Shown here: in pieces, positions 31,810 through 35,345 of the stretch
How the letters are laid out: the number at the start of each line of letters is the position of its first letter
Position numbering within the stretch: position 1 is the stretch's first letter
DNA from: Loripinus fragilis
Taxonomy: Eukaryota; Mollusca; Bivalvia; Lucinida; Lucinidae
Length of the DNA: 64,000 nucleotides
Assembly (NCBI GenBank): GCA_964019695.1
Contig: OZ026518.1
Location: forward strand, 106,984,305 to 107,048,304
Direction: 5' to 3'
Notes under the pieces: model-generated
Told to the model about the DNA's origin: nothing
The model's input: only the letters and a program-made list of their open reading frames with translations
The model's database searches: none
Made by a program: the position numbers and the translations under genes

Positions 31810-34526
31810 GCAGACGCGGATCCAGAAAGTTTTGACTCTGACAACGTTTTTTTTTTTTATTTTTCATGTCGTTTTAGTTGACGAGGGGAGAGAGGATCCA
31901 AATAACACAAAGCGGGCCGTCATCGGCCCGCCAGCGAAACTCCATTTGATGGCGTTGGTAGCTCTAGAGGGATTGGTGTGAAAATAGTCTGAATTTTAGG
32001 GGTATACCTATGGGACTTTACAGGGGTTGGGGGGGGGGGGGGGGGGGGGGCTCTCTGCCCCAGTCTACCCTGGCTTCCCTGGATCCGCGTATGCATGAGG
32101 ATTATTTGCCTTTGTGTGTGTCTGTTGAATTTCTCTGTCTGTCTATCTAAGTCTCTCTATATGCCTGTCTGTCTGCATATCTCTCTTTCTCCCCCTCTCT
32201 CTCTCTCTCAGCATATGTGGTGTAGGCCTAGCAGACCAGGGATCGCGAGCTCGATACCGGGCAATTCAAGTCTTTAGTTGGGACTCTAAATCAGTCCCGT
32301 TCCCGATTAACCTTAGCTGGTAGAAGCCCATTATCCTAATTATGTATCATTTATCCGCAACCACTACATGCGTGGATCCAGAAAGTTTTGTCAGAGAGGG
32401 TCCAACCTTGACAACGTTTTTTTTTTAGTTTGATGGGGGAGGAATTATCCAAATAACACTATTAGCGGGTCCTCTTCGGTCCGTCAGCGAAACGCCTTAT
32501 CATAAGGCGTTTCGCTGGCGGACCGAGGAGGGCCCAAAATTGCGTTTCGCTGGCGTGCCGATTGTGGCCCAAAATTGAAAGCTGACTTGGTAGCTTAACG
32601 ATTTTAAGGGGATCGGGACCAGTATTGCTAAAAAAACTATATTTTTTTGTGATTTTCGAGGGGAGGTCCGGACCCCCTGCCCCCCTCTGGATCCACACCT
32701 GCACTTCATCCTCCTGTGAGTAAAAGTAGGGCTACCGTCTTGTGGATTTCCGAGTGCCCTGGTATATGCCCCACTCCATCACAAGTGGACATACTTGTGT
32801 CGGATGATTCCCTTGTTTTTTGCCCAACTATGTATAAAAGAGTTTTTACTTGGGTAGAGACCCGAGCCAAATCAGAACTAAGAGTGAGTACCGTTAAACA
32901 TGTTGAAGCTCTCCAGTTTTTCTTTTTTTCTGGCGCAGATTTCGTCGATCGTTTTTCTAGATGTTGAAAACCTGGCCTTTAAGCCTTTACCCCGTACTGC
33001 GATGTGTACGTGTTGGTGGTGGGGAGTGGGGTCAAGACGTTATAACCATTGAAACATCTACTTGACCCCGCTATCGGCTACAGTATCACGTGTGCGGGTT
33101 GGGCAGTGGTTGCAAATGCATTTCACTCTCACAACGTGTGTTGGTATATGCGTGCGCTAAATAACAATGGAAATGAGCACAGACGTTAAATAAAAATGTC
33201 ACAAAAATAGAAAAAAACTACTCTGAAAAAGTGAATGTTAGTGTTTCTATCACAAAGCGATGCGTCAAATGACAGACAATGCAGATCCTGATTAGAACGC
33301 GCCTTTAGCAGCTATCTGATCTAGTTCAACTCTACACTGTCTCATAGACCAAGTTTACCTGTGAACCTTTCGATCATTAGCCAGGATGTATAATCGGGAG
33401 TATTACTTGCATGTGGTAAAAATGTTCATACTCTTAGGACATTTATTCATGCGCGGATCCAAAGGAATGAGTACTGAGGGTCCGGACCACCCCCTCCCGC
33501 ATGGAAAAGCACAAGGCTGTAAATTATCTTAGGATCACTGGTTGGAAAAGTACAAAGCTACCGGTTTCGGGTCATTATCGGACCCGCTAGCGAGGCGCCA
33601 CTAACATGTATATGACGTTTCGCTGGCGGGCCGATGGTTGCCCGTTTTGGTTACTTTCTGTGTCCGTGCAAGTTTACTGCAATGAATACGGTAAAATAAT
33701 GCGTCAAACTCGTCATTGGAAGTAGGGATTAAGCCAACAATGTCAAAACCTTAATGCAACTGTACTATCGAAGGTAATTTCTTAGAATTTCTAAAGTGAT
33801 TCGAAACTGGGCAAATGACCCGCAACTAGGCCAATTGGCGGCCTACTTCAAAGCCGTGGTATGACACATAGCAGAGTCCGAATGATGCACATTGAGATTC
33901 ATTATTCAGGGGAAAGATAGTGCTTTGTAATAGTAAAACCGAAATCTTATTTACTCAGAGCAACTATTTGGAATACGCCTTGAAGTAAAAGTGATTCGGA
34001 ACTGGGCCATTAACTGTACCCCTCTTATCTTAGCTCTTATTATACTAGCTATATACTATACCACCAAATTTCATACCTTTCACAGGATTCTTGTTATTAG
34101 CATTTGTTTACAGGTTCTAAGTAGAGTAAAAACAGTGTAGATTCTGATCAGCTGGCTTCTCAGAAGCCAGCTGATCTGGATCTACACAGTTTTTAAATTA
34201 GGGTATATCCAAGTTTAGCATGGTGAGAGTTAAGAAATGCTTGAGTAGCTGCTTTTATATCATTACATTAACTCTTTCCTTGCTAGCAGTGACTTTTGTC
34301 CTCTGCTGATAACCTTTGCAAATTAGGGGTTTGACCCAGATCAGGACCAACAGAATGTAGGTCCTGATCTGGATCCAAACTGGTTGGCATTCTGATAATG
34401 TTCCTGAAAGAATTTTTTGAAAAGGTTAATTTTGAAAAAATCAGCAGACGACAACAAAAGCATGAACTATTACCCAGTATGCAATCTTTGATTATGTTTT
34501 GCAGCTCCTTCAGAATCCGCCTTTAA
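174..34526 (+). CDS. CIB1: Calcium and integrin-binding protein, CIB1-like (whole gene, 7 coding exons)
   Basis: Joining 174-224, 21572-21606, 23290-23389, 25262-25409, 28361-28470, 30297-30385 and 34505-34526 gives 555 bases, 184 residues plus stop; vertebrate CIBs are 187-191. Every junction is GT..AG and phase-compatible. The family are small EF-hand proteins that bind integrin alpha cytoplasmic tails and kinases at membranes. Seen here: MGTSQS start (Gly2 and Ser6 fit N-myristoylation), a degenerate EF2 loop at residues 75-86, EF3 loop at 112-123 (D,D,D at 1,3,5 and Asp at 12, as in vertebrate CIB1), EF4 loop at 154-165 (Glu at 12), and C-terminus SFRIRL. Loop position 6 is Asp instead of Gly in both EF3 and EF4. 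An in-frame ATG at 75 could add 33 residues, but the conserved myristoylation start favours 174. LTGE and LIDN stretches point to CIB1 more than CIB2; the N-terminus is equally like CIB2. Confidence 0.93.
462..492. repeat. C-run followed by A-run
   Basis: About 15 C then 15 A. It contains no gene. Confidence 0.95.
617..1769. mobile_element. Foldback DNA element with about 200-bp terminal inverted repeats
   Basis: The left arm 617-~830 is repeated inverted at ~1555-1769. Outer ends read GAAATAATGCTTTAT and its complement; shared blocks include GCGCAGCTGTTGCCAAAAAA and GAGGAAATTTTTGCAGAAAA. Similarity falls towards the centre. No clear target duplication and no transposase were found. It is a non-autonomous element of unknown superfamily. 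Confidence 0.82.
1770..2330. other. Intronic sequence, nothing recognised
   Basis: AT-rich. The open frame 2016-2198 has no family likeness. I see no further feature. Confidence 0.5.
2331..2998. mobile_element. hAT-like MITE with CAGGGGTGTAAAA end
   Basis: The right end reads TTTTACACCCCTG, whose complement CAGGGGTGTAAAA has the CAGGG start typical of hAT termini. The left end is a decayed match (CGTGAGTGTAAAAT). Subterminal GGCGAGT motifs sit near both ends. No 8-bp target duplication could be confirmed. Confidence 0.55.
2575..2700. repeat. AACTCCCCAG-type dispersed repeat
   Basis: Contains AACTCCCCAGCGG and GGGGAGTTTGACC in inverted orientation. The same motif recurs at 35290-35345 and 58060-58180. 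Confidence 0.45.
3327..3995. repeat. Bivalve-type internally tandem element, 150-bp units
   Basis: Starts with the hairpin CGCCACTAAAGTGTGGCG and a GTCCGTCCGTCC run. Three ~150-bp units follow, marked by CAGATATG at 3618, 3768 and 3918. The same family recurs at 19430-19960. Non-coding. Confidence 0.75.
4140..4490. other. Intronic sequence, nothing recognised
   Basis: AT-rich, no open frame of interest. Confidence 0.5.
4500..4995 (+). repeat. CCAAACCACC minisatellite in a larger 145-185-bp unit
   Basis: Runs of CCCAAACCACC alternate with a spacer containing CCAGAATATGTTTTT and GACCTGCCATGTTAG; spacer copies end near 4684, 4850 and 4994. The array starts at CCGTGGAAACACCCC. An inverted array of the same unit lies at 10235-10672. 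Confidence 0.85.
5214..5239. repeat. Poly-T run
   Basis: About 25 T; possibly the A-tail of a minus-strand retroelement (inference). Confidence 0.9.
5335..5935. mobile_element. Five consecutive foldback hairpins (GTGCTCAAAAGAACCGTCTC family)
   Basis: Five copies centred near 5375, 5495, 5640, 5790 and 5885. Each is an inverted repeat of GTGCTCAAAAGAA..GTCTCATTGA..GGTTCTTTTGAGTACC with an ACATATGTTTT flank. Copies differ at many bases, so the array is old or was built by repeated insertion. Confidence 0.8.
5925..6475. repeat. Five-unit satellite, about 100 bp
   Basis: TTCGCGTAC occurs at 5971, 6071, 6180, 6279 and 6379 (spacings 100, 109, 99, 100). Units hold AATGGAATTTCACATATTAG, CATTATTCCTTCTCATTTTT and GAAGCCACAAGACC. 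Two units carry an extra AAATTGCCGCT insertion, so the units are of at least two types. Units are nearly identical, suggesting recent amplification. Confidence 0.95.
6488..6800. repeat. Three tandem GACCCAGATCAG hairpins
   Basis: Hairpins at 6491-6553, 6588-6660 and 6733-6796 each pair an AACAG-TT-GACCCAGATCAG arm with CTGATCTGG-TCCAAACTGTT. This is the densest cluster of the hairpin family in the window. Confidence 0.85.
6822..7175 (-). CDS. ATG-less 117-codon ORF, basic C-terminus (unknown)
   Basis: The minus frame is open between stops at 7176-7178 and 6822-6824 and contains no ATG. Composition is protein-like: [15 protein letters not shown], an [18 protein letters not shown] stretch, then a Lys/Arg-rich tail ending RTKKRW. 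It could be the last exon of a host or transposon gene on the same strand as the PHD ORF at 9372-9820. I recognise no family. Confidence 0.4.
   Translation of the reverse strand: MSVNWRPTSTRELIEKLHKETKLHFSDYRSALHDTGNYRLASAERHYSVNGSVWRCKSEEEKQTIFQSFLCDKKKQQKQKYITSKDGIISVPNRAQGTAKKPQAKKRPLNVRTKKRW
7176..8634. other. Intronic stretch without assignable genes
   Basis: Open frames at 7183-7383, 7308-7568 and 7634-7897 show no family likeness or splice support. A (TTGA)n-like microsatellite lies at 8461-8512. Confidence 0.5.
8635..9371. repeat. Degenerate repeat with TGTAGATAGAACA and CACTATAG motifs
   Basis: TGTAGATAGAACA occurs near 8641, 9226 and 9339. TTAGAACACTATAG-ACTGAA occurs near 9302 and 9457, with an inverted form near 8685. 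Three AAGGGAGGTAA-type blocks recur between 8850 and 9200. The 9457 copy overlaps the PHD ORF, so that ORF's tail is repeat-derived. Confidence 0.55.
9372..9719 (-). CDS. PHD-type zinc-finger ORF (115 residues)
   Basis: From ATG at 9719 to TAA at 9374-9372. A basic start MPLKKRKIV is followed by a Cys4-His-Cys3 pattern: W-P-C-G-S-C, C, C-C-D-A-C, W-H-H-T-G-C and Y-T-C-N-D-C. This fits a PHD finger, a chromatin-reader fold also common in invertebrate transposon proteins. The last ~40 residues run through repeated DNA, so the true C-terminus may be spliced or truncated; GTAAAA at the ILVKNE codons could be a donor. A 5'UTR intron (9740-9819) precedes the ATG. Host gene or transposon ORF cannot be decided here. 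Confidence 0.6.
   Translation of the reverse strand: MPLKKRKIVSTQRSAFWPCGSCRRNCKSESICCDACRRWHHTGCEGLTASEFKFFNESDAPYTCNDCSAIEIGNSPYNSSLQCYSVLSDILVKNELCIPLERGSNVLFHLPISSQ
9740..9819 (-). other. 80-base 5'UTR intron of the PHD ORF
   Basis: Read on the minus strand: donor AATAA|GTAAGTAATTT and acceptor ATTCATTTCAG|GTATT, 20 bases before the ATG. Both sites are close to consensus, which supports a real transcript. Confidence 0.5.
9829..10060. repeat. Direct repeat of about 90 bases, two copies
   Basis: Copies at 9830-9920 and 9975-10060 share GCTTGTTTG or GCTTGCAAAC, GTACTAATTAGCT or GGACTAATTAGCT and GCGCATCACATGTTTGA. Confidence 0.7.
10118..10205. repeat. (GA)n microsatellite
   Basis: Impure GA repeat about 80 bases long. 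Overlapping open frames are low-complexity artefacts. Confidence 0.95.
10235..10672 (-). repeat. CCAAACCACC minisatellite, inverted copy
   Basis: Two ~185-bp units (TAACATGGCAGGTCTACG near 10285 and 10470) with GGTGGTTTGGG runs. The end at 10651-10665 is GGTGTTTCCACGG, the complement of the border found at 4509. It abuts the C-terminus of the hAT pseudogene. Confidence 0.85.
10640..11325 (-). pseudogene. hAT-family transposase, internally deleted and frameshifted
   Basis: The minus strand carries a plausible start at 11325 ([20 protein letters not shown], about 50 residues). A change of frame near 11150-11175 then leads to a C-terminal part containing [22 protein letters not shown] and [13 protein letters not shown], the hAT-C dimerisation signature. 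A normal hAT transposase is roughly 600 residues; the DDE catalytic region is absent. The reading frame then runs without a stop into the CCAAACCACC minisatellite (Pro-Lys-His-rich tail). It resembles the ZNF862-like hAT group. It is not functional. Confidence 0.82.
11326..12290. other. Intronic sequence, nothing recognised
   Basis: It begins just upstream of the hAT start codon, so part may be the element's 5' end. No TIR was identified and no other gene is seen. Confidence 0.45.
12297..12366. mobile_element. Tigger/pogo-like palindrome (GTAAAACCTGTCTTAAGC)
   Basis: A near-perfect palindrome: GTAAAACCTGTCTTAAGCAG, a short loop, then the complement ending ACAGGTTTTACTG. The CAGTAAAACCT terminus resembles Tigger/pogo ends. 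It looks like two terminal repeats with almost no interior. Confidence 0.7.
12330..12604. repeat. Tandem duplication, 137-base period
   Basis: The block from GTTTTGAGTAACTGCTT (12330) through CATTCGTAGGCTCCGGCC to TTTTTGGGGTATG is repeated from 12467. It includes half of the preceding palindrome. Similar GGGGT-rich sequence recurs inverted at 53560-53890. Confidence 0.9.
12868..12902. repeat. C-run and (CA)n
   Basis: About 14 C followed by (AC)8. Confidence 0.95.
12952..13034 (-). repeat. tRNA-like sequence (SINE head or tRNA pseudogene)
   Basis: On the minus strand GCGCCCCAGTAGCGCGGTCG resembles an A box and GGTTCGAATCC is a good B box, about 60 bases apart. The ends do not pair well enough to call a functional tRNA. 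Confidence 0.5.
13205..13255. mobile_element. Fragment of the GTGCTCAAAAGAACC foldback
   Basis: GTTGTGGGTACTGAAAAGAA followed by CATCTCAATGAGATGGTC; one arm only. Confidence 0.5.
13440..14540. repeat. Degenerate tandem element (GCAAAATTTGATC / AGTTATGAGCAT)
   Basis: Units holding ATGCAAAATTTGATCAAAAT and AAGAATTATGAGCATTTTC recur near 13500, 13635, 14150 and 14325. The region also contains CAGACAGACGGACG and GACCCTGAAGGGGGAGACAT. It is another bivalve-type non-coding tandem family. Confidence 0.6.
14541..15030. other. Intronic sequence, nothing recognised
   Basis: No open frame or repeat identified. Confidence 0.45.
15038..15120. mobile_element. GTGCTCAAAAGAACC foldback, decayed copy
   Basis: TGTTTTGGGTGCTCGAAAAA paired with AAGACGGTTCTTTTGAGTAT. 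Confidence 0.6.
15313..15381 (-). repeat. tRNA-Gln-like unit 1
   Basis: A 69-base minus-strand sequence matching the three units to its right, with a mutated T arm (AAGATTTGAATCTTG on the + strand). First and most diverged member of the tandem array. Confidence 0.6.
15468..15536 (-). repeat. tRNA-Gln-like unit 2
   Basis: Read on the minus strand: acceptor stem CTTCCA/TGGAAG pairs; the anticodon stem CTCAC/GTGAG closes loop TCTTGGA (anticodon TTG, Gln); the T arm CCAGGTTCAAATCCTGG pairs. The D loop has AG in place of the invariant GG, so function as a tRNA is doubtful. It resembles tRNA-Gln, which shares TTCCATGGTGTAATGG. Confidence 0.7.
15628..15696 (-). repeat. tRNA-Gln-like unit 3
   Basis: Almost identical to unit 2, with one substitution in the anticodon-stem neighbourhood. 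Same spacer with TTTTGTTGTACTGGCTAGAT to the left. Confidence 0.7.
15781..15849 (-). repeat. tRNA-Gln-like unit 4
   Basis: Same structure. Unit spacings are 155, 160 and 153 bases, so this is a tandem array and not scattered SINEs. Confidence 0.7.
15900..16240. other. Intronic sequence, nothing recognised
   Basis: AT-rich, no feature. Confidence 0.45.
16245..16995. repeat. Bivalve-type tandem element, ~150-bp units
   Basis: Begins ATGTGTCAATGGGACACGGA and ends near ATCATGGCGGGGGCATAATA. Four units hold ACAAAGGGC-ATAACT, ATGGTGCGATAT, ATTATCGAACTTGAAGAAGA and TTCGACTTAGAGAGCGGAC. Confidence 0.75.
17120..18018. mobile_element. hAT-like MITE with 8-bp target duplication
   Basis: The left end CAGGGGTGTGGAAATA (17127) is matched by the inverted right end TATTTCCACAGCCATG (18010). 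GAAATGTC stands directly outside both ends (17120-17127 and 18011-18018), an 8-bp target duplication as hAT elements make. Subterminal TACTTGTCC and AAGTAAA motifs recur in both orientations. It contains the hairpin cores at 17275-17403. No transposase. Confidence 0.85.
17275..17403. repeat. Hairpin core (GATCCAGATCAGCTGGCTTC) inside hAT MITE
   Basis: The AAACAGTGTAGATCCAGATC arm runs to CAGCTGGCTTCTG and pairs with AAGCCAGCTGATC-GGATCCACACTGTTTT. A partial extra arm lies at 17296-17345. Confidence 0.8.
18068..18200. mobile_element. GTGCTCAAAAGAACC foldback, deleted copy
   Basis: Begins AGGCCTCCAGATAAGAGTCT, the usual outer end of the family, then keeps only the ATCTCAATGAGATGGTTCTT core and the right end. 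Confidence 0.6.
18203..18475 (+). other. 90-codon open frame, not recognised
   Basis: [16 protein letters not shown].. to a stop at 18475, Trp- and Glu-rich in the middle. No domain or splice evidence and its end runs into a SINE remnant. Probably chance. Confidence 0.15.
18470..18560 (-). repeat. SINE fragment
   Basis: The GGCAGTGCCCCTGGTGAGGC and CTCGATCTCGAGTC stretches match the tRNA-like head of the SINE family at 54105 and 60311. Confidence 0.6.
18605..18905 (+). repeat. tRNA-derived SINE copy with long G-run
   Basis: The tail CTTAGTACTGGTTCAACCCA, GGAAGACCCGTCCCTG, GAAAGATTGTTGTTGGGACG and AAGAATCAAATCAAAC is shared with 36288, 54105 and 60311. Its head differs and a G-run interrupts it at 18752-18772. 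Confidence 0.75.
18906..19430. other. Region without assignable gene
   Basis: Overlapping open frames on both strands (18979-19266 + and 19162-19443 -) lack family likeness. Short ATGGCG contexts at 19183 (+) and 19158 (-) look promoter-like, but neither leads to a credible exon. Confidence 0.4.
19430..19960. repeat. Second copy of the 150-bp bivalve-type element
   Basis: CAGATATG marks units at 19527, 19678 and 19829, as in 3327-3995. The right border reads GCAGTGGCGGGGTATTATGC, matching in part the CGCCACT border of the other copy. Confidence 0.75.
20472..20491. repeat. Short (TTA)n
   Basis: Six to seven repeats. Confidence 0.9.
20589..21037. mobile_element. hAT-like MITE, second copy
   Basis: Same family as 17120-18018: CAGGGGTGTGAAAATAG at the left, GGCATTTCCACAGCCCTG at the right. 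The flanks TTATTAC and TTAATAC resemble a decayed target duplication. It is half the length of the other copy and carries the same hairpin core near 20815-20875. Confidence 0.82.
21572..21606 (+). CDS. CIB1: CIB exon 2 (residues 18-28 plus 2 bases)
   Basis: A 35-base micro-exon encoding [11 protein letters not shown], ending CA|GTAAGT in phase 2. The sequence matches the CIB helix A segment (vertebrate CIB2 has a similar F-x-KK-x-IL run). It is too short for ORF finding and was recovered by splice sites and family homology. Confidence 0.88.
21715..22510. repeat. Bivalve-type tandem element, ~150-bp units
   Basis: Starts with a GGTTAGCCATAGCTAACGG hairpin and a GTCCGTCCGT run. Units near 22020, 22165, 22320 and 22465 hold TTATTGCCCTTTGCAAATTT, ACTTGTCATCAAGATATCTC and GCTTCAAACTTGGTCAG. 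Confidence 0.8.
22540..22940. mobile_element. Palindromic MITE (ACCACTAGTGGTTTATCGAT family), copy 1
   Basis: TTTATCATATGATGTCGCGT, ATCGATAAACCACTAGTGGT and TTGTATTATTGAATTTATTA are shared with copies at 23945-24260, 29905-30245 and 59630-59960. Internal inverted repeats surround AAAATGCTCGGCAAGCCTCG. It lies in CIB intron 2. Confidence 0.75.
23290..23389 (+). CDS. CIB1: CIB exon 3 (residues 29-62)
   Basis: Acceptor TTCTTTCAG, donor AAG|GTAAAA. Encodes [12 protein letters not shown], then a spacer and LSLPELK, the conserved family motif just before the ENPF segment. Phase 2 in, phase 0 out. Confidence 0.92.
23580..23655. repeat. GACCCAGATCAG hairpin
   Basis: GCAAACAGTTTGGACCCAGA pairs with TCTGATCTGGATCCACACTG; intron 3 of CIB. 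Confidence 0.8.
23698..23945. mobile_element. CAGGGCTTACCCTGGCTCAG element with broken hairpin
   Basis: Shares about 160 bases with 26308-26470 (GTAGCCAACACTTTAGCCAA, GCCAGCTAGTGGCAACTTTT), then a hairpin copy that lost part of its left arm after a 10-base duplication (GCAAACAGTTTGCAAACAGT). Confidence 0.7.
23945..24260. mobile_element. Palindromic MITE (ACCACTAGTGGTTTATCGAT family), copy 2
   Basis: Opposite orientation to copy 1: TCTTTTCGCAACGAGTTTGA at the left, ACCACTAGTGGTTTATCGAT and ACGCAACATCATATGATAA at the right. Confidence 0.7.
24300..24480. mobile_element. GTGCTCAAAAGAACC foldback, full copy
   Basis: Left outer part AGCGTAAAATTGTGAATAAT and TTTTCTTACCCATC; core TTTGGGTGCGTAAAAGAAGC paired with GACGGTTCTTTTGAGTACCC; right outer part TTTGGTTGAGAAATAAGAAA. 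Confidence 0.8.
25135..25160. repeat. Perfect 26-bp palindrome
   Basis: GATATCAATCACT followed immediately by its complement. A partial copy lies 30 bases to the left. Confidence 0.9.
25262..25409 (+). CDS. CIB1: CIB exon 4 (residues 63-111, EF2 region)
   Basis: Acceptor ACTGTTACAG, donor TATG|GTGAGA. Encodes [12 protein letters not shown], then a loop at residues 75-86 lacking most calcium-ligand Asp residues (degenerate EF2, as in the family), then [14 protein letters not shown] and YAFRIY leading into EF3. Confidence 0.93.
25495..27392. repeat. Bivalve-type repeat bounded by GCTCACCTG ends, ~180-bp units
   Basis: The left end TTTTTAGCTCACCTGTCACA and right end ACAGGTGAGCGATTTAGGGC form inverted termini; GGGCCATTATGGCCCTCTTG follows. 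The interior is about nine units with ATGTTTTACATAGGCTTATA, AAGGCCTAGAGCCTTGATAT and ATAGCCCTGGGGCC. This is a widespread type of bivalve repeat (from general knowledge). It fills most of CIB intron 4. Confidence 0.8.
26308..26790. mobile_element. Element nested in the GCTCACCTG repeat
   Basis: Starts CAGGGCTTACTCTGGCTCAG and ends GGCTAATGGCAGGGTGAGCC. CCTGG, from the unit sequence CCCTGGGGCC, occurs at both borders. It interrupts one unit. It carries a GACCCAGATCAG hairpin at 26487-26555. Confidence 0.7.
27400..27420. repeat. T-run and G-run
   Basis: TTTTTTTT followed by nine G. Confidence 0.8.
27930..28012. repeat. Hairpin, GATGAAATG apical variant
   Basis: GCAAACAGTGAAGACCAAGA continues into GATGAAATGCCACA; the other arm is TGTGACATTTCATC then TCTGCACTGTTTGC. 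Same outer arms as the GACCCAGATCAG family but a different paired apex. Confidence 0.8.
28050..28235. mobile_element. GTGCTCAAAAGAACC foldback, full copy
   Basis: GTACTCAAAAGAACCGTCTC, AATGAGAC, GCTCTTTTGAGCACCC, with outer CTTATCTCTCAACC and AAATTTTTTGTTTATCT. It lies just before CIB exon 5. Confidence 0.85.
28361..28470 (+). CDS. CIB1: CIB exon 5 (residues 112-148, EF3)
   Basis: Acceptor TTTCTTGTAG, donor AAT|GTAAGC. Encodes the EF3 loop [12 protein letters not shown] and the linker [18 protein letters not shown]. Loop residue 6 is Asp rather than the usual Gly. Confidence 0.93.
28630..28742. repeat. Inverted repeat, ~45-bp arms
   Basis: GGATTTATAAACCGAGGGAG and GTGAAAAATCTGATAAAGAA pair with CATATGATTTTTCACCTCCC and CAGGTTTATAAATCC; the loop contains GAGTGCGCCAGCATG. 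Confidence 0.85.
29690..29900. mobile_element. GTGCTCAAAAGAACC foldback, diverged copy
   Basis: Outer end CAGCCTTTAGATAAGAGTGT; core GTAATCAAAAGAACAGTCTC paired with GACTACTCTGTAGAGCACCC. Confidence 0.75.
29905..30245. mobile_element. Palindromic MITE (ACCACTAGTGGTTTATCGAT family), copy 3
   Basis: ATCGATAAACCCCTAGTGGT, CTGTATTATTGAATTTATTA and ATAAAATGCTCAGCAAGCCT match copies 1, 2 and 4. It ends 50 bases before CIB exon 6 and includes a short tandem duplication of ATTAAAATGTGAGCACTCA. Confidence 0.75.
30297..30385 (+). CDS. CIB1: CIB exon 6 (residues 149-177, EF4)
   Basis: Acceptor TTTATTGTAG, donor AA|GTAAGT. Encodes [19 protein letters not shown] and ISKAPDFV. The EF4 loop at 154-165 has Asp at 1, 3 and 5 and Glu at 12, but Asp at position 6. 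Confidence 0.93.
30838..31224. mobile_element. Foldback MITE with ~125-bp TIRs and TTAT flanks
   Basis: The left arm CACGCCTGCCAAACAATCGA..GGAATGCCATGCAACAGCCT is mirrored by AGGCTGTTGCATGACATTCC..TCGTTTGGTAGGCATGC. TTAT lies outside both ends (30834-30837 and 31225-31228). Central part contains a GCGCGATAAACACG spacer. No ORF. Confidence 0.85.
31757..31807. repeat. (CT)n microsatellite
   Basis: About 25 dinucleotides. Confidence 0.98.
31815..32095. repeat. GCGGATCCAG-type element, copy 1
   Basis: Bounded by GACGCGGATCCAGAAAGTTT at the left and TTCCCTGGATCCGCGTATGC at the right. Contains a G-run at 32027-32050. The family recurs at 32365-32705, 33450-33660, 60690-60917 and 63262-63482. Confidence 0.75.
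32365..32705. repeat. GCGGATCCAG-type element, copy 2, with near-perfect hairpin
   Basis: Ends GCGTGGATCCAGAAAGTTTT and CCCTCTGGATCCACACCTG. At 32479-32524 a 23-base arm (GGTCCGTCAGCGAAACGCC..) pairs with its complement with one mismatch. Confidence 0.75.
33450..33660. repeat. GCGGATCCAG-type element, copy 3 (partial)
   Basis: Begins TGCGCGGATCCAAAGGAATG and includes the TTTCGCTGGCGGGCCGATG arm also seen in copies 1 and 2. Confidence 0.6.
34125..34197. repeat. Hairpin, GCTGGCTTC apical variant
   Basis: AAAACAGTGTAGATTCTGAT, CAGCTGGCTTCT and AGAAGCCAGCTG, ATCTGGATCTACACAGTTTT. It matches the cores inside the hAT MITEs but stands alone here. Confidence 0.85.
34268..34494. mobile_element. TTAA-type MITE with hairpin core
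   Basis: Left border TTAACTCTTTCCTTGCTAGC; the hairpin at 34320-34390 (CAGATCAGGACCAACA..GTAGGTCCTGATCTG); the right side holds CAGCAGACGACAACAAAAGC. It ends a few bases before CIB exon 7. Confidence 0.7.
34505..34526 (+). CDS. CIB1: CIB exon 7 (residues 178-184, C-terminus)
   Basis: Acceptor TGTTTTGCAG. Completes Asn178 and encodes SFRIRL followed by TAA. The hydrophobic C-terminal peptide matches the family pattern (SSFKIVL in CIB1, TFHIRI in CIB2). The 3'UTR continues beyond; no polyadenylation site is assigned with confidence. The first plain AATAAA noticed is near 35830. Confidence 0.88.
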
Positions 34527-34899
34527 AGGAAAGCTTTATATGAAGACAAAGATCAAGTGGAAATCCATACAGATAGAAGAATCATGAAGACCACTGTTAG
34601 AATGGAACAAATAGCTTTTTCTGTGATATTTCACCAACATTTAGCATACTAAAAACTCATTTTTTTTAAAATAAGATAAAATAGAGGGCGAGAGCATATG
34701 TGGACAATGAAAGCCTAGATCAGTGATTGCATGCTCACAGATCTGGCCGGGTCTTGGCATTCATTGTCAGTGTAAAATTGACTGTTCCATGAATATTACG
34801 TAAAATGTAAATGCATAATGGATGCCCTTACCAGAATACTCAATCATGCAGGCTGAATTACAGTAGATATATCTTGAATATTTTGACAGATACCTAACC

Positions 34900-34972
34900 A
34901 AACAGCATAAACCCAGATCAGACTGCTCCAGTTGGAGCAGACTGATCAGGGTTTACACTGTTTGCCATTCTA
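34900..34972. repeat. Hairpin, GACTGCTCC apical variant
   Basis: AAACAGCATAAACCCAGATC and CAGACTGCTCCAG pair with GGAGCAGACTGATCAGGGTT and TACACTGTTTGCC. Downstream of CIB, possibly within its 3'UTR. Confidence 0.85.
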
Positions 34973-35032
34973 ACTTTATATTTAGAATACCTGATGAGGA
35001 AGTCGGCTTGTTCAAATTATAGGAAAAATACA

Positions 35033-35345
35033 GTCAAACCTGCTGTTGCGGTCACCTCTATTAAGCGTGACCCTCCCTTAAGCGGCCACTTCAGGGTCCC
35101 CCCGAACGATTTTGAATGCAAATGCACCTCTATTAAGCGTGCACCTGTCCAACGCGGCCAGCGGTCGGCGAAATTTGCTCCAAAACGCTGAAATTGTATC
35201 CGTAAACGGCCACTTTCCATGGTTCGATGCGACCGTTTGATTAAATTTTATCGGTAAACTTTTTTTGCACCGGTCAAATGCTTGGAGCAGTTAAACTCCC
35301 CAGCAGTGGTGTCTCCTAAAAGAAATTCTATAACGGCCGCCGCCC
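35033..35345. mobile_element. Pogo/Tigger-like end and AACTCCCCAG repeat
   Basis: Begins ACAGTCAAACCTGCTG followed by two CACCTCTATTAAGCGTG repeats. The opposite end is not found nearby. The AACTCCCCAGCAGTGG motif lies at 35296. Confidence 0.5.

Larger units (their letters stand above)
31230..34016. mobile_element. 2.8-kb TIR element with TA flanks (CAGTTAATGGCCCAGTT)
   Basis: The left end CAGTTAATGGCCCAGTTTCG and right end CGGAACTGGGCCATTAACTG are inverted, flanked by TA on each side (31228-31229 and 34017-34018). Extra CCCAGTTTCGAATCA motifs lie inside at 31633 and, inverted, near 33790-33820. The interior holds GGATCC-type repeats, a (CT)n run and no recognisable transposase. TA duplication suggests the Tc1/mariner/pogo group (inference). 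Confidence 0.75.
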
